Shown here: positions 36,890 to 50,000 of the stretch, in pieces
How positions within the stretch are numbered: the first letter of the stretch is position 1
How the letters are laid out: the number at the start of each line of letters is the position of its first letter
NCBI RefSeq assembly: GCF_040115645.1
Contig: NC_089547.1
Coordinates: 5,146,001 to 5,210,000, forward strand
Length of the DNA stretch: 64,000 bases
Direction of reading: 5' to 3'
DNA from: Euwallacea fornicatus
Taxonomy: Eukaryota > Arthropoda > Insecta > Coleoptera > Curculionidae
Program-made: the position numbers and the translations under genes
The notes under the pieces: generated by a model
Databases searched by the model: none
The model's input: the letters and a program-made list of their open reading frames with translations, nothing else
Told to the model about the DNA's origin: nothing

Positions 36890-38834
36890 ATGATAAATAC
36901 AGGGTAAGTGCAGTAATATTGAAAAGTGGCCTAGTTCGTAGATTTTTGAAAAGGGGCATTAAAAATTTGCCAGACACAAATAAGAAGTGCACTAGTTTTT
37001 AAGTAGACCCACTCCAAACTGGACATTCCACTTTGGGGTCAGCACTTCAATATTCATTGACCTCTTGCTACATTGCAAATTTATAAATTTGAGTTTTCAA
37101 AGCTGAATTGTGTCTTAAAAACAGTCGCAAAATTTGGCATGCAAATGCAACTTGGCTTGTGAATAAATTTTTTTCCTTCTTTCAGTAAACTAGCTGGGCA
37201 AACACTGTTCATTACTGGTGCCAGCCGAGGTATTGGCAAAGCTATTGCCCTAAAGGCTGCTCAAGATGGGGCCAATATAGTAATTGCAGCAAAAACTGTC
37301 ACTCCACATCCTAAATTGCCTGGTACAATTTATACAGCTGCAGAAGAAGGTACATAAAGATTATAAGGCAGCCAGAATATGATTTTTTTCTCGATATATA
37401 TATATCTTTTATTTTTTACACTGATTTGACGTCAAGATAGTATTGGAATTAAGTTTATTTGCGATGACCTGCCCCATGGGCCTACAAGTTTCCTAATATG
37501 TCATTTTGATTTATCTGAAAATTCTAGTTGAGAAAGCTGGGGGAAAAAGTCTAGCTTGTGTGGTAGATATTCGTAATGAATCACAAGTGAGACAGGCCGT
37601 GGAAGATGCAGTAAAGAAGTTTGGGGGCATTGATATTTTAGTCAATAATGCCTCTGCCATTTCTCTTACTGGGACCCCGGAAACTGATATGAAAAAATAT
37701 GATTTAATGCAGAATATCAATGCCAGAGGGACATTCCTTGTGTGAGTGGCTCATTACACCCCACACTTCCTTCAACAAAATTCTCACACATTTTAGTTCG
37801 AAGGAGTGCTTACCGTACCTCAAAAAAAGCAAAAATGCCCACATTTTAAACTTATCTCCACCGTTAAACATGAAGCCCCACTGGTTTAGCAACCATGTCG
37901 CGTACACTACGGCCAAGTATGGCATGTCAATGTGCGTTTTAGGAATGCATGAAGAGTTTAAACCCTTAGGAATCGCAGTCAACGCTCTATGGCCTAGAAC
38001 AGGTTAATTCGGCATAAAGGTCGTTAAAATCCTTTTTAATTGTATTTAATAACAGCCATTGCCACCGCAGCTATGGAGATGCTCGGAGGTTCTGATGCTG
38101 CGAAACAATGCCGGAAGCCTGAAATATGTGCAGATGCTGCTTACGCGATCCTCACTAAAGATTCGAAAAGTGTTACTGGGAACTTCTTCATGGATGATGA
38201 GGTACAATCCATTTTGAGACACGTTTAGGATTTTTTCTATCAGTTTAACGCTGGAAATAGGTGCTGCATGCCGAAGGCATTACTGACTTAGTGCAATATG
38301 CTGTTGACCCCAGCAATGCAAATAATTTGCTGCTCGATGCATTCGTTGATCCTCAATCTCCGTCTGATACCAACATCATTTTTTCTAAAACCTTAAAGCC
38401 GTCAGCTGAAAAGGCAACGCAGAGTAGTTTTGAGGCGACTGGCGAAGTAGGGAAGCTGTTCAAGGCCATTGAGGGAACTCTGTCGCCAGAAGTTGTCAGT
38501 AAAACCCAGGCAGTTTTTGCTTTCGTCGTTACTGGTGACGAACCTGGGAAATGGTATAAATTTCCCAAAATCTTGAACTTCGCAATAAAGTTTCTTACTT
38601 ACTCGTTAAAGGTACATCGACTTAAAGAGTGGAGCTGGTGCCGTAGGACAGGGAGAACCCCCGTTAACCCCTGACGCAACGTTAACCATGGACGCCAAAA
38701 ATTTCTTCAGTCTATTCTCCGGCAAAATGAAGCCGGCGACTGCCTACATGATGGGGAAGCTTAAGGTTAAAGGGAATCTGCAACAGGCCATGAAACTAGA
38801 GAAACTTATGTCCAGCCTTAAGTCTAAGCTGTAA
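36890..38834 (+). CDS. HSDL2: Hydroxysteroid dehydrogenase-like protein 2 (SDR + SCP2)
   Basis: Seven exons: 36890-36903, 37186-37349, 37528-37741, 37797-38002, 38056-38201, 38261-38553 and 38612-38834. They sum to 419 residues, against 418 in human. The tiny first exon codes MINTG. The short-chain dehydrogenase domain shows the cofactor loop ITGASRGIGKA, NNASAISL and the catalytic pair in YTTAKYGMS. Diagnostic HSDL2 stretches are IVIAAKTVTPHPKLPGTIYTAAEE and ISPPLN-like LSPPLNMKPHW. The C-terminal SCP2 sterol-carrier domain follows (LFSGKMKPATAYMMGKLKVKGN). The protein ends in SKL, a canonical type 1 peroxisomal targeting signal, so it should act in peroxisomes on lipid substrates; the exact reaction is not settled for the family. 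The last intron (38554-38611) is needed because reading through leaves the SCP2 frame. Confidence 0.97.
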
Positions 38835-39642
38835 TAAGTATCGGTGCCTTATTATCAATATTTACAAAGTGGAATTAATCAAGAACTGAGGGTCTACGAT
38901 ACATTTGCTGTAATTTATAAATAAACCGCGTGAAAGCAATACTAGATGGTCTATTTAAGTATGATGTATTTTTTGTGAAATGTATATTAAGAATCGTTAA
39001 ATAATGCAATTGTTGTTGAATCACGTAAAATTTAAGTACTACATAATTGAATATTTGGACCTTTTATCGGAACCTGTTTTTATGGTTCCAATTATTCTAA
39101 AGAGTAAGTTTTATACTGATATCTACACTTATTAACATTTAAAGGGGGTTTTGTTAGACATAAAAGTGGTTTTCTATGATGAGGGCCGAATTTTTTTTCC
39201 TTCCGTTTTCGTTATCAAACGATGGTAGATCCTCCAACTATACCGCGCATTCGCCATTCATGAATGTGTAAACGTTATAACTTTGCAGTCGCCAATTTGT
39301 CTCCTTTTCTTGTGGCGCAATTCGACGGGAAGAAAACTAAAGCGTTAGACTGAGCATAGTACAGTAAAAATCAGAAGAAACGTGGGATTCCCAACGTTGC
39401 GAGCGTGAAACGAAGTTCTGAAAGAAGGCGAATAAAATAAAACGCAAGGTATCTTTTTATTAGTTTTATATTTATTTATCTCTCTTCAACACAATTTGGT
39501 ACATCAACTCATGTGACTGAAACGATAGCCCCTACATGTATTTATTCTATTCATAGAACAGATTCCGTTTCACTTAATCCAATCCAATATTCATAGAAAT
39601 AGTAACTGAACCAAATTAACCGAAGAATTTCACCATAAGTTC
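38835..39642. other. Tail-to-tail spacer HSDL2 / CDC5L
   Basis: AT-rich 3' UTRs. The HSDL2 poly(A) signal AATAAA is at 38920-38925. Minus-strand AATAAA words for CDC5L are at 39456-39461 and 39471-39476. No further gene was seen. Confidence 0.6.
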
Positions 39643-42078
39643 TTAACTATCCATCTGTTCCTCCTCCTCCACCCCATTGCTCTGCACATGAGCATACCGC
39701 TCCTGTAACTCTCCGATTTCATTCTGCAGCTCCCCATACCTCATTTGCAGAGCCTTCTCCCGTTCAACCTGCTGATTTACGTCCTCGGTCAGAGACTGCA
39801 GTCTCCTGGGAAGGGCGTTCATTTCCTGTTCTTGCAGGAACTTGAAGGTTTTCAATTCCAAGTTAGCGATGTCGATATTTTCGTAGGTGTCATTGAGCTG
39901 TTTTATGAGTGCTTGCGCTCGCGATTGATAACCCCCCGTGAGGATTTTAAGCTTCTTTTCCATCCGAGCGGCTTTCTTCGCCTCCTTAGCCATGTGAGTG
40001 CGGTTCTGCTCCAGACGTTTTTCTGCGGATTCTAGTCTGTCCTTCTTGCTCGCTAAATTGGCACGAGTGTATCGGTTTTGGTTGGGCAAAAACAGTACTT
40101 GTCCGAGACACTCTTCCCATACTTGAGTGTAGGCCTCCATAGGCAGATCTCCGTGATTCATGCCCCTTTTAACCACCTCCATCTCCTTCTTCAATAGTTG
40201 TTTCGCCACCTCAAGCTCCTCACTCTGGAAATTTTCATACGGATTCTCTTCCATGAAAGCCAATTGTTGAGCCTGTGCCTTGTTTGACTGCTTGTTCTGC
40301 ATCGGTAATGGGTTCTTCAAGTTGTCATATTGCAACATGGTGGCCATCTCTAATTTTATCAGCTCCTCAGCTTTCTGCAGTTCTGTCAACTGGTAACTCT
40401 CATTGAGAGGTCTCAAAACAGACAAGTTTACTTCTTGTGGCCTTGGTAAATCTCTCTGAATAACCTGTGATCTCAGTGCTAATTCCCTTATAGCTTTGGC
40501 CCTCATTTCCTCTTGATGTCTACTGTCAACATCAGCTTGGTCTTCAATCATGCTCTCCTGCGCTTGCTCTGGCATTGCTTGGTCCTCATTATCAGGAACA
40601 ACAATTTCATAGTCATTTTTTGGTTGTGGCAGACTACTTAGCCCAATTTTCAATTGTTGGTTTAGGGATGTGCGATAATTTAAGTTTTCTGAAGGTGTAC
40701 TTGCAACTGCCAAATGTTCTTCTAGATTAATGTTCAGCTTATCTCTCACTGACGGAGTGATATATCCAGTTGACCCTCCTACTGGGACTACTGCCCCGCT
40801 CCTTGGGGTCATGAACCCAGCACTTCCAGGAGTGGCTCCGCTTTCACTTCTTGAAGATCTGTAAGGTGTTGTCAACACTGTGTTGGGTGTTAAAATAGTT
40901 TTAATTTGTGGTGTTACACTAGAGAAACTTGTGTTGTTAATTACTGTGTTTAATCCTCCTTTTAAAGGAGTGTCAACTTGAGTCAATGCCATTACATTTT
41001 GGGCCTCTTGCAAGATTCTGTCAGTTTGAGGAGCAGGAGTTCTAGGAGTGGCTGCAGCATGTGGGGTAACTGTATAATCATTCAGCAGAGCATTTGTGGA
41101 GTCCACTCCACTATCTAATACAACTTCTCTAGCCACCTCACTAGCCTTTCCAAGTTTGACAACTTGGTGCATCTCTTGGTCTGTAATTTGAGGCGTTGGC
41201 AATACTAATTTTGACCTTTTCCTTGCAGGTTCCTGGTTCTGTAGCATCGCCTCAGGAATATCATTCTCCTTTCTCTGTTTGAGTTTCTGTTTATCTTTTT
41301 TTCTTTCGCGTTCTTCTTGCTCACTTCTCAGCTCTCCCTCCATGTTTTCTCGGGTCATTCTTGAAAAGTCTGGCGCCATAGGGTCTAAAGCTTCATGGAA
41401 AGTGTCATAAAATCCAATTGCAGGTCTTTTCTCAAATGGAATCTCTGCGTTGTAGTCAACTCCACGCTTCTTTCTGCGACGCGGAGCTACTTCAATGCCT
41501 GCAGCTCGCAGCTCCCGTCTTTTTTGTAGTGCAGCAAGTCTCCTGGCTTCCTCAAGCTGCTTCTCACGCGCCTTGCGTTTGGCTTTCTTGCCTTGAGTGT
41601 TGGCCAACCGGGCACGAGCCTCCGAAAGCATTTCTAGTTCATCTTCGTCCATGTCCTTCGGATCAGGTCTAGCAGGCTTAGTTTCAGGATTCGGATCAAT
41701 TTCTCCAGGTTTCAACTTTCTGGGGTCGTCTCCATCATCGCCTTCCTCTTTCCTTTGGGCTTGATCCAGTAGATATTCATAACGTTCTAAGCACTGGGCA
41801 GCTGTTCGACCAATAATAGGAGCTATGGTCCTCCACTGCGTTGGCATTAGTTTCGCTAAATGCAGGAGCTTTTCGTCTTCCTCTCGAGACCATTCCGTCT
41901 TTTTAATGCTGGGGTCCAGCCACTCGAACCACCGGGCTTTACACTGTTTCGCTGATTTGCGGTGCAACAATGAGGCTATTCGGGACCATTGGTTTTTGCC
42001 ATATTTCATCACGGCGGCTTTGAGGATTTCATCCTCGGTGTTGCGCCACACGCCTCCTTTTATCATAATTCGCGGCAT
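39643..42078 (-). CDS. Cdc5: CDC5L, Myb-domain core component of the Prp19/NineTeen splicing complex
   Basis: A single intronless exon codes 811 residues (human CDC5L has 802). The start is the ATG at 42078 (MPRIMIKGGVW), the invariant family N-terminus, although the frame is open upstream. Two Myb repeats fill about residues 8-105, with the tryptophan pattern of R2R3 and the block SAKQCKARWFEWLDPSIKKTEWS. A basic, KRK-rich stretch follows (roughly 170-300) with GIEVAPRRRKKRGVDYNAEIPFEK-type residues. The middle is Thr-Pro rich (TPHAAATPRTP, TPLKGG), as expected for phosphorylation sites, and the end is a long coiled coil. The protein acts in the nucleus in the activated spliceosome and in G2/M progression. 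It diverges from PGAP1 across 482 bp. The lack of introns beside intron-rich neighbours is notable, but an intact 811-codon frame argues against a processed pseudogene. Confidence 0.98.
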   Translation of the reverse strand: MPRIMIKGGVWRNTEDEILKAAVMKYGKNQWSRIASLLHRKSAKQCKARWFEWLDPSIKKTEWSREEDEKLLHLAKLMPTQWRTIAPIIGRTAAQCLERYEYLLDQAQRKEEGDDGDDPRKLKPGEIDPNPETKPARPDPKDMDEDELEMLSEARARLANTQGKKAKRKAREKQLEEARRLAALQKRRELRAAGIEVAPRRRKKRGVDYNAEIPFEKRPAIGFYDTFHEALDPMAPDFSRMTRENMEGELRSEQEERERKKDKQKLKQRKENDIPEAMLQNQEPARKRSKLVLPTPQITDQEMHQVVKLGKASEVAREVVLDSGVDSTNALLNDYTVTPHAAATPRTPAPQTDRILQEAQNVMALTQVDTPLKGGLNTVINNTSFSSVTPQIKTILTPNTVLTTPYRSSRSESGATPGSAGFMTPRSGAVVPVGGSTGYITPSVRDKLNINLEEHLAVASTPSENLNYRTSLNQQLKIGLSSLPQPKNDYEIVVPDNEDQAMPEQAQESMIEDQADVDSRHQEEMRAKAIRELALRSQVIQRDLPRPQEVNLSVLRPLNESYQLTELQKAEELIKLEMATMLQYDNLKNPLPMQNKQSNKAQAQQLAFMEENPYENFQSEELEVAKQLLKKEMEVVKRGMNHGDLPMEAYTQVWEECLGQVLFLPNQNRYTRANLASKKDRLESAEKRLEQNRTHMAKEAKKAARMEKKLKILTGGYQSRAQALIKQLNDTYENIDIANLELKTFKFLQEQEMNALPRRLQSLTEDVNQQVEREKALQMRYGELQNEIGELQERYAHVQSNGVEEEEQMDS

Positions 42079-42560
42079 TTTGAGTTTTAATGAGAAGTTC
42101 AACGGGAAATTGCTATAACGAAACCGACCGCTACTCAGCCAGAAATATTCTACTAAAAATAACAGGCAAAGCGAAGGTGAACACAAATGACAAGTATGAC
42201 AAAGGACAGAGACAGCTGTAGATTGTCAATTTCTGTCTCTTCAAGTTATACTTTCATCCTATTGACCAAAGCTACGTTACTATAATGCAAATATGATAAT
42301 ATAATACAGATATTTCCTTTGTTTATCCTCAGGTAAAAGGAATAATCATTAACGGAAATACACCTGCAATTGTACTTTGCATCGTTAATAATAAACGGCA
42401 AATTCTCAGCCCTAGCTGAGCTTTCAATCTGTCACTGTGAATGACAGCATTGTCAGTGATAAGAAAGTAAACAAACATGGTGACAGTGACGGCGCGGCAT
42501 TAATATTATTTAAGTTTATATTGTATATCTCTGGATAAAAAGCTAAATATTGAATTAAAT
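42079..42560. promoter_or_regulatory. Divergent promoter region CDC5L / PGAP1
   Basis: It carries at least five TGACA/TGTCA words, including GTCACTGTGAATGACAGC and TTGTCAGTGAT at 42430-42460 and TGACAGTGACGG at 42481-42492. More lie near 42190-42235 (GACAGCTG, ATTGTCAAT). No TATA box is evident. Confidence 0.6.
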
Positions 42561-45500
42561 ATGAAGAATATTATCGTATATTTTTTAATATCCCTTTTGG
42601 CCACCTTGTTCTATATTGCAGGCCTCGTGTTCTTCTTAACAGACCACGAGCGCAACGACAAATGCGAAATGACTTATATGTTTGAATATCCCCAGTACGT
42701 GGTAAGTAATTGTGTAGTTTTGAAGGGTTTTTTAGTAAGTGTTTGTCTTTCTGTGACTCACATCTAACAATACGAACTTCAGGCTTCAATACCTGCTAAA
42801 ATTAAAGTTAGATCATCCACAGAAATTCTCTTACGAGGACCTTGTATTAGCTGTATACTGTTGCCAAAAACTGTAATAAATTAGATGTGAAACAGAGCCA
42901 ATTTTTTTTAACAGCAATTCAAACTGAATATTAAGCTAAATGATAATTATATATGGTTTCTTCAGAGAATTCATCACGAACTTGATGAGCTATACCCAAA
43001 ATATGGCCTCTATGCTTATGGAGAAGGCAGAACAACAAAAAAAGCCAGAAACATGCAGTTTAACGGCATTCCTGTTGTGTTTTTACCTGGGAATGCCGGA
43101 TCACATCACCAAGGTTCAGCCTGGCATTAAGAGAAATCACTAAACATTAAATAACTCACATTTCAGTACGCTCTCTGGCTTCGGTAGCCCTGCGCAAGGC
43201 ATTAAATTCAGGAACTACGTTTCATTTTGACTATTTTACTATAGACCTAAATTCGGAGTTTAGCGCCTTTTATGGCCCGATTCTCTATGAACAATTGCAG
43301 TATGTTTTAAGCTCCATCGAAAAGGTTTTGGAGTTATACAAGAATGACTCCAGGAGGCCTCGGCGAGTGGTGCTAATTGGTCATTCAGTGGTAGTTTTAT
43401 TAAATGGCAGCTTTGCCTGTACTATAAAATGACAATTTTAGGGTGGGATTGTAGCCAAAAATGCCATAGCAACTTTAGTCAAACAGAATAAGCACTTAGT
43501 GTCAATTTTTATTGCTCTGGCATCGCCCCTTGCTCGGGAGCCTGTTTACTTTGATAGATATGCAAGCAGTTTTTATGCCAGCAGTTCCTTCAATCAAACC
43601 AACATTACCTCAGTCAGCATTGCAGGGGGGTACAGTGATATTCTGGTGCCTACTTATTTGACCATTAATCAAGACAGTATTAATTTGGTGGTATTAACTG
43701 GCGAACAGTTGGGTAATTAAGCGTCCAAGGATTTTTTTGTTGTAGGCCACTAATATTGCTAAATGTTGGGTAGAGTCCAACCACGTCCAGATTCTATGGT
43801 GCAAACAATTAGTGTTAGCAATTAACCGAGCATTATTTGACAGTGTTGATAGAAATTCAAATCAAATATCAACAGATTCAAACTTTGTTCAGAAAGTCTT
43901 TCGACACCATCTTACTCATGTATGTCTGAAAAGGCTCTATTTTTGACACTTCAATTTTTTTCTCATAATTATTCAGAATAGTGGTTCATACGTCGATTTA
44001 ACTGGTGCTACAGAGAAGCTGATAAAAATCGATTATAAAGGGGATTGGATTGAAAACATACAGCGCCACTACACAATAGATTTGAAGGAGGGGCTGAAAC
44101 AACCTCAATGGTACATGGTGGGGCTTACTTTGCAAGCCCCCTATCAAAAGCTCTCAGTGCTGGCCATAAACTTGGAGGTTACTGATTGGGTTTTTGCCTG
44201 CAGTGCTGCTTACCCAAACAAAGCGAGTAGAGTTTGGTAGGTACTTTGCTTTTCTTAGTACTGAGACTTAAGTTTACCTACAAACTTTTAGTGTTGAGGC
44301 TAAACACTTGACTCAGTACTCAGAAATAGCCCCTTCAAATAGGCACAAAAGAAGGCTGCTGACGGTCGATTTACATGAGATAAAGCGGCGTAATAGGGAG
44401 TTTACCCATGTGGTGTTTAGGGCTCTGCCCACAGACGACCATGTAACGGACTAAAACTGAAATTAATTCAATTCATATACCTAAATTTTTCAGTTAATTT
44501 TTCATGTGGATACTTACAGCGAAGATGAACGGGAGGCCACAGTGTCTCTACCCAAATTTAGCTTTCAGAAACGTTTGTTGCAACGAACGCCAGAGAAAGC
44601 TGTAGTATTTAACCTGATATTCCCAGAATTAGAAGACCCATTGCAGATTTACCAGCTGTATTTAGAGCCCGTTCAATGTGACTCTAAAGAGCACCACTCG
44701 ACTGCCAGTCTTATAACTCCATGGGCAAACGAGAGCGTTCACATGCACTTCACGTAAGATGTTCCTATGTCAGAAGAGCGATTATACGATAAATAACTTC
44801 CAGGGAGCTGCTGAATAAGCCGTTCATTTTAAGGGTGCAGAATCCTAAACCTGCGGGCGGAGAAAGCGTTAGGGTCCAGCTAACACTAGAGCCTTCCTGC
44901 GTTTATGCAATAAGGTAGTATTAAACCTTTAAAGAAAAAACTGTTTTATCGAGAGGTTTTTAGTGTGAGGCTCCACATCATAGGAGTTTTCGGTCAATTG
45001 GCTCGTCACTACTCTCCCTTCATAATATCTACATGCGCCACGGTGTTTCTTTTAGCGTTCCAAAGTCAAGTAAATGTTGTGGGGCGCACCAAGAGAGTGC
45101 CCATATTTTTCTCCTCTTTGGTCGTCGGTTTGAAGGAGATATGGCTTGTCGCCGCCGCTTTTCTGGTCTCTTTGACGTGGTATATTCAAACAAGCCCTTG
45201 ACTTGATTGCTGATTTATCCTGGATTTGTGTTTAGCAAGAGATATTTACCAGAACCAGAATTTTACATCTCCGAAAATGCCATTTACACGGTAATAGCCA
45301 TGACAATAATGATTATGGTTTCATATAGCCTGATTTTCATTTTACTGGCCGCATACTGTTTCTCGCTATTTGCCTTAGAGTCCACAGCGCACAAACTCGC
45401 CCTGAAGTATAATCTCCCCTCGTCATTTCTTGACAAAATGACGAACTCAAGTTTTTCAGACTTTTGGCCAAGAGTGTAACTTTAACGTTTCGCTTCTCCG

Positions 45501-46532
45501 ACTACTTCGTCACGTTCCTGCACAAAATGCCTTTTCTGGTGGCTGCAACCTTAATCGCCCTGTGTTTCACCGCCTGCGGGGGTTTGGCCCTGTGCGTGGG
45601 ACTGCTGTTCTACTTCTTAAAGGTACAATCTTGATATAACGCAGGATTTATTTTGAAGAAATATTTCAGCTCACCCAGATGTCTCAAGAGTATGTGGAAC
45701 AAGTGGCGTGGTTTATTTTGGGGAGCTTGGCGAGGAAAATTCGGCGGCTGCTTTCGAAGCGAAACGAAGGACTTAAAGAGGCGACGGAGAGCACAGGACT
45801 GGAAGAAAAATCATTGAAAAGTACTTTAACGTCAGAGCGAAACGATGTTTCTTCTGATGAAAGAGTCGAAAATAGCGATTTAGAGACTGCTGCAGACGGC
45901 CATGAAGGTGCCTCAGAAGAGACTGAAGTCGAAGAGAACAAAGAGATTGATGCGAGACCTTTGGAGGATCTAACTGAATCAAACAATTCAATTTTTTTCC
46001 ATTCTTCAATGTTCGTCATCTGGGCCTTTGTTGCCGCGTTAAATGTGCCTGCGGTCCTAACTTGGGCTCATAATTTTAAGTGAGTCTTTAAGCTCTCTTT
46101 ACCAAACTTACTTTCAACCTAAACTGTCTGTCCAATTTACTTAGGTATAGCAGAAATTTATCGCCTGACGAGTCCCTATTGCCAGGCCTCATCTTCAGCA
46201 TAGGAGCCTTCTTTTTATGGCAGTTTGATCTCCCTAGAGTGGACAGGTAGGTGGACCTCTCGATATTACTGGATTAAACAATCACTCCAGCCTATTTCAG
46301 ACGGTTCAGCTCGGTTTTACGAGTGATTATTTTGACGCTGGTTCCTATAAGTTTCCTCTATGGGGCCGTTTCGGTTTACCGCATAAATTACATGCTTACG
46401 TTCTTGTTTGCGCTAGTTTTGCTCCAACAGTTTGCCCCTAAAGTGGCAACCGAAATTGGGGAAGCTACGGATGACGCTAGAAAAAGAGATGCCCACGAGA
46501 GATATGACGATATTAAGAAAAAAATTGATTGA
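42561..46532 (+). CDS. PGAP1: GPI inositol-deacylase PGAP1
   Basis: Fifteen exons: 42561-42701, 42966-43113, 43167-43390, 43442-43690, 43746-43919, 43977-44236, 44292-44442, 44494-44753, 44804-44914, 44964-45179, 45236-45406, 45460-45622, 45670-46079, 46145-46246 and 46301-46532. They total 1003 residues (human PGAP1 has 922). An N-terminal signal anchor (about residues 5-27) precedes the lumenal hydrolase with LPGNAGSHHQ and the nucleophile motif GHSVGG, split by an intron, with the serine at about 170. SIAGGYSDILVP is also typical. The C-terminal third holds several membrane helices. The enzyme removes the inositol acyl chain from GPI anchors in the ER before export. Exon 13 adds an acidic, Glu/Ser/Thr-rich cytosolic insert that explains much of the extra length. 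The exon 4, 10 and 11 ends are set by frame and homology and are less certain than the rest. Confidence 0.95.
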
Positions 46533-47048
46533 TATTCGCCTTTTTGTATGTAACTAGCAGTAATATACTAAATGAGGTGTTGCGTGGTATTAGGTTTGTG
46601 TTCATTATACTACAGCATTTGAAAAGGGGCATGCGGAAAGGCAAAGCATCAAAACTTCCGCTCTCGCTTAAGAAACGAGGATTTCGAGTCACCTGCAATG
46701 GGTGCCTAATGCGAACTGCTGCTTCATCAATTTATTTTTACTTACAGCGTAGAAAAAAGAATTATATATCTTATAAAATAAAATTATCCATTAAGCTTAA
46801 TTACAATCAATTAATGTAACAGTTCCTTTTTCAGTCTAGTGCCATACATAACATTTCATTATCATGAAGAGAATGGATGATTTAACGGGGCGCTATGGTA
46901 CAAAAAAAAAAAATTCGTGAAACCCTCTAACACTTCAATAAAATGTCAATACAGTTTTCTATTACTTAAGCCACACTAAAGAAAATTAATGAAACAATAC
47001 CCGACTTTACCACATGAAATCAACAACACATAACTTTAACCTAAAGGT
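46533..47048. other. Tail-to-tail spacer PGAP1 / Tsc2
   Basis: It contains the PGAP1 3' UTR with AATAAA at 46777-46782 and an A homopolymer near 46900-46912. No additional gene was seen. Confidence 0.6.
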
Positions 47049-50000
47049 CTACGAATAATCGGTGAAATCCTCAATGGGCTTGTAGCGCTTGCTCTCCTCC
47101 GAAGGATATATATTCTGGTCTTCGTTTTTCTGTTCATCCAGCACCTTCTTGCGCACGTTTTTGATCTGTCTCAACCTTTCCAGCCAATTGGACGCATACG
47201 GGTCGTTTGGACTGCTCTGCAAAGATCTGGCCACCAAAGAGGCCAGCTGCATCGAAAAAATTAGAATGTTTACAAAAAGGGAGCAGGAGCAACATACATT
47301 TGCGTGCAGGGCCAATTGCCTGGCTAGAATGGCAACGTTGTCATCGGAAACCACTTTGGGGTCGTTGCCGACCACCGCCAAATCTTTGAGTTCGTCTTTA
47401 ATTTTGACCGTTACCCTGTTTATGCTGTGGTCGAGGGGCTGGATAATAATACTGGCGAAGTTAAACTGGCTCTAGAAGCATTTGAGCGTACTATAAACAT
47501 AAAAATCATCCCTTATTTGAAGGTAAACCTTGATGGTCTTCATATCAAACTCCTCCCCGCTTTCGTTATAGATGATATTGACGTAGTCGTTCCCAATGTG
47601 CATTTTTTTATTGTTGCAATTCGGGTCCGTCTCTTTGTTGGGCATGAGGGTGGCCACGTGGTAAGTCATGCGGACCACGTCGTCCTCCCAAATGTAGACG
47701 TATTTACCGTCGCCCCCTTGTTGATCTAGGCCGCCTGTAAAAAACCCAAATGATTTTGTCAAACCTTTTCTTGAGCAACCTTACCCAATATGTGAGGTTC
47801 AGTATCGGCGATCCTAGCCAAAGTCCCCAGATTGTCCAGAAACTGGATATACCTCATCGAACCGAAACAATTCTTTAATATTTCCACCTCATTATTCACT
47901 TGTCCTTCTCCAATATATAGGACTCCGACTGTATGGGTCTCGTACGGCGGGATCTTGTCCAAATTTTTCACTGCCCTGCGAATATTTACAAGCATAGTTT
48001 TCAAGCTACAAAGGAAATAATGAGAAGCGCACCTGGTGACAACATCACTGGTGCCAATGAGTAGCGGTCTGTCATATTTTTGTTGATCTAGGGAGCAGAA
48101 GTTGTGGTAGAGCTGCAGAAAGACGAAACTCGGATGCACCCCACTTTTGGGGGGCTCTTTGGAACGGTTGGGATGTTTGTTCGATTCCGGTCTAATGCAA
48201 TTAGAAAAAAACATGATTTCCTACATAACGTGGCACGCCGATCAACTTACTTGGGTCTGCTCATAACTGAAATAGTGTTTAGTCTATCGCGTCTAATGTA
48301 GCTCCCGGAGTCGAGTCGCTCGGTACTGCCGCTACTTTTGCGCTCTTTCAAATTTAATTGGCTCAAATGGCTGGTTCTATCTAAGACCACCGAAGACGAC
48401 GAGCTCTTTTGCAGCTCTTGGCCACCTATCAATGATTTAAAAGAAAAAAAGTTATTTATTTAATTCTTGACAATTTGGTGACAGATATCCTGTTTCTAAA
48501 ACCCAAAAAGTCAACTACGTCTGCGATTCAGTTGAAGAATATCGCAGTTATTTGCAGCGTTTCATGTATTTTCCGCACACCCCAGGTGCCTTTTCGGAAT
48601 TACAATTTGAGTATTTCGTCTGTTGCCCCTTTAACATAAATGATACCATGCACCCAAGCAAGACTTACCTTTATTAATATGTCTTGCCAATCTTGGGCTG
48701 GTCTGAGTAGGACTTTGCGGTGGTTTCCCGGTTAGCGGCTGCAATCCGCCGATGGCGGTGGGCCGACCGGGGAATTCCAAGGGCGAAATGTTTGTCTGCA
48801 ACCCCGGAGATGGAGGCACCGTCTGACACATCTTTCCGGTGGCCGAGGCGGCCTCGTTAGGGGCCGCCGATCCAGGAAAACTGTAGTAACTGTGCAAGGA
48901 GGGGTGCGACGACTGTACTGTATCGGTCTGTGGGGGACTGGTACCTGAGGCAAGAGATTTGATAGCAAAAAATGCCTTAAAGTTGGCAATTTGCATGCCC
49001 TAAAATGTGTGGCTAAGTCGTTCTCCAACGGGAAAGGTGGTCAGCTGTAAAGCAGCCTTTAGGTGAGCGACCAATTTTACCTGCTATCTCTTCGGGTATG
49101 GCCTCGCAGCTAACCCGCATATCTTTGGAATACATTTTGCCTTTCTTCTCTTCGCTGCTATCGCCCTCCGACGATCCGGAGGATGAACCCATCTTGTGAA
49201 ACGGATTTTTCCAGCCTAGAAAATGAGATCAATTCCATTTCTCATTATTAATCGATTATTCATTGTTAATGGATATTACAGGTGTCGAACTTACCGGCAG
49301 ACATTTCCGGGCTGGAATTGGATCTACGAACCGGATTTCTGGATCGACTACCATCTTCGTAAATGATTTCATCGTTCTCCTCTTCGATGCTATCCTGGGA
49401 GTTTTGCCTTGATGGAGTCTGTCGCGGAGAACCTAAAATATACAGGGCGAAGAACAAATATCGCTGATTAAAAAAAATCAACAATTGAGCCTTTAATAGC
49501 CCACCTTGGCCGCTGGCTAAGTCGTCGTCGCAATTACTCTGATTCTCGTCGAATGTATCTTGGCGTACCAGCGAAGGCCTCGGTGGCTCCTCTTGTGTCG
49601 AGCGCTTATACAAATTAGCGACCTCTTTCAAGGGAAAGTCGAATGGCATGTAGGAGTGAGCTAAATCATTCTGAATTCGCATTATCCACGACATGTCTCC
49701 TGCAAAAACACCATAAACCTCTCGCATATGGAAAAGTATAACAGTACCAGTAGGTCTGCGAATATGGACCTCGGCAAAGCCCTGCAACCAACACGGGCAT
49801 AGGTACTCTTCCTTGCCTTCCTCAGTTTGACCCAGTCCTTTCGTTGCCTCTTCTTGCGGGGAACTGGCCGAATTATTAGATTTTTCATTGGAATTTTGCC
49901 GGCTAGTTTCCGTACTGCTACTACCTAATTTGCGGCTAATAAAAGGTTTCGCTGGAGGCGCTAAACTCACCGGCTGCAAGCAGGTTGTTGTCCTTCATAG

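Noticed and set aside
42079..42186. 36-residue N-terminal extension of CDC5L
   Set aside because: CDC5 proteins start at MPRIMIKGG; the extension is hydrophobic and lies in the promoter side.
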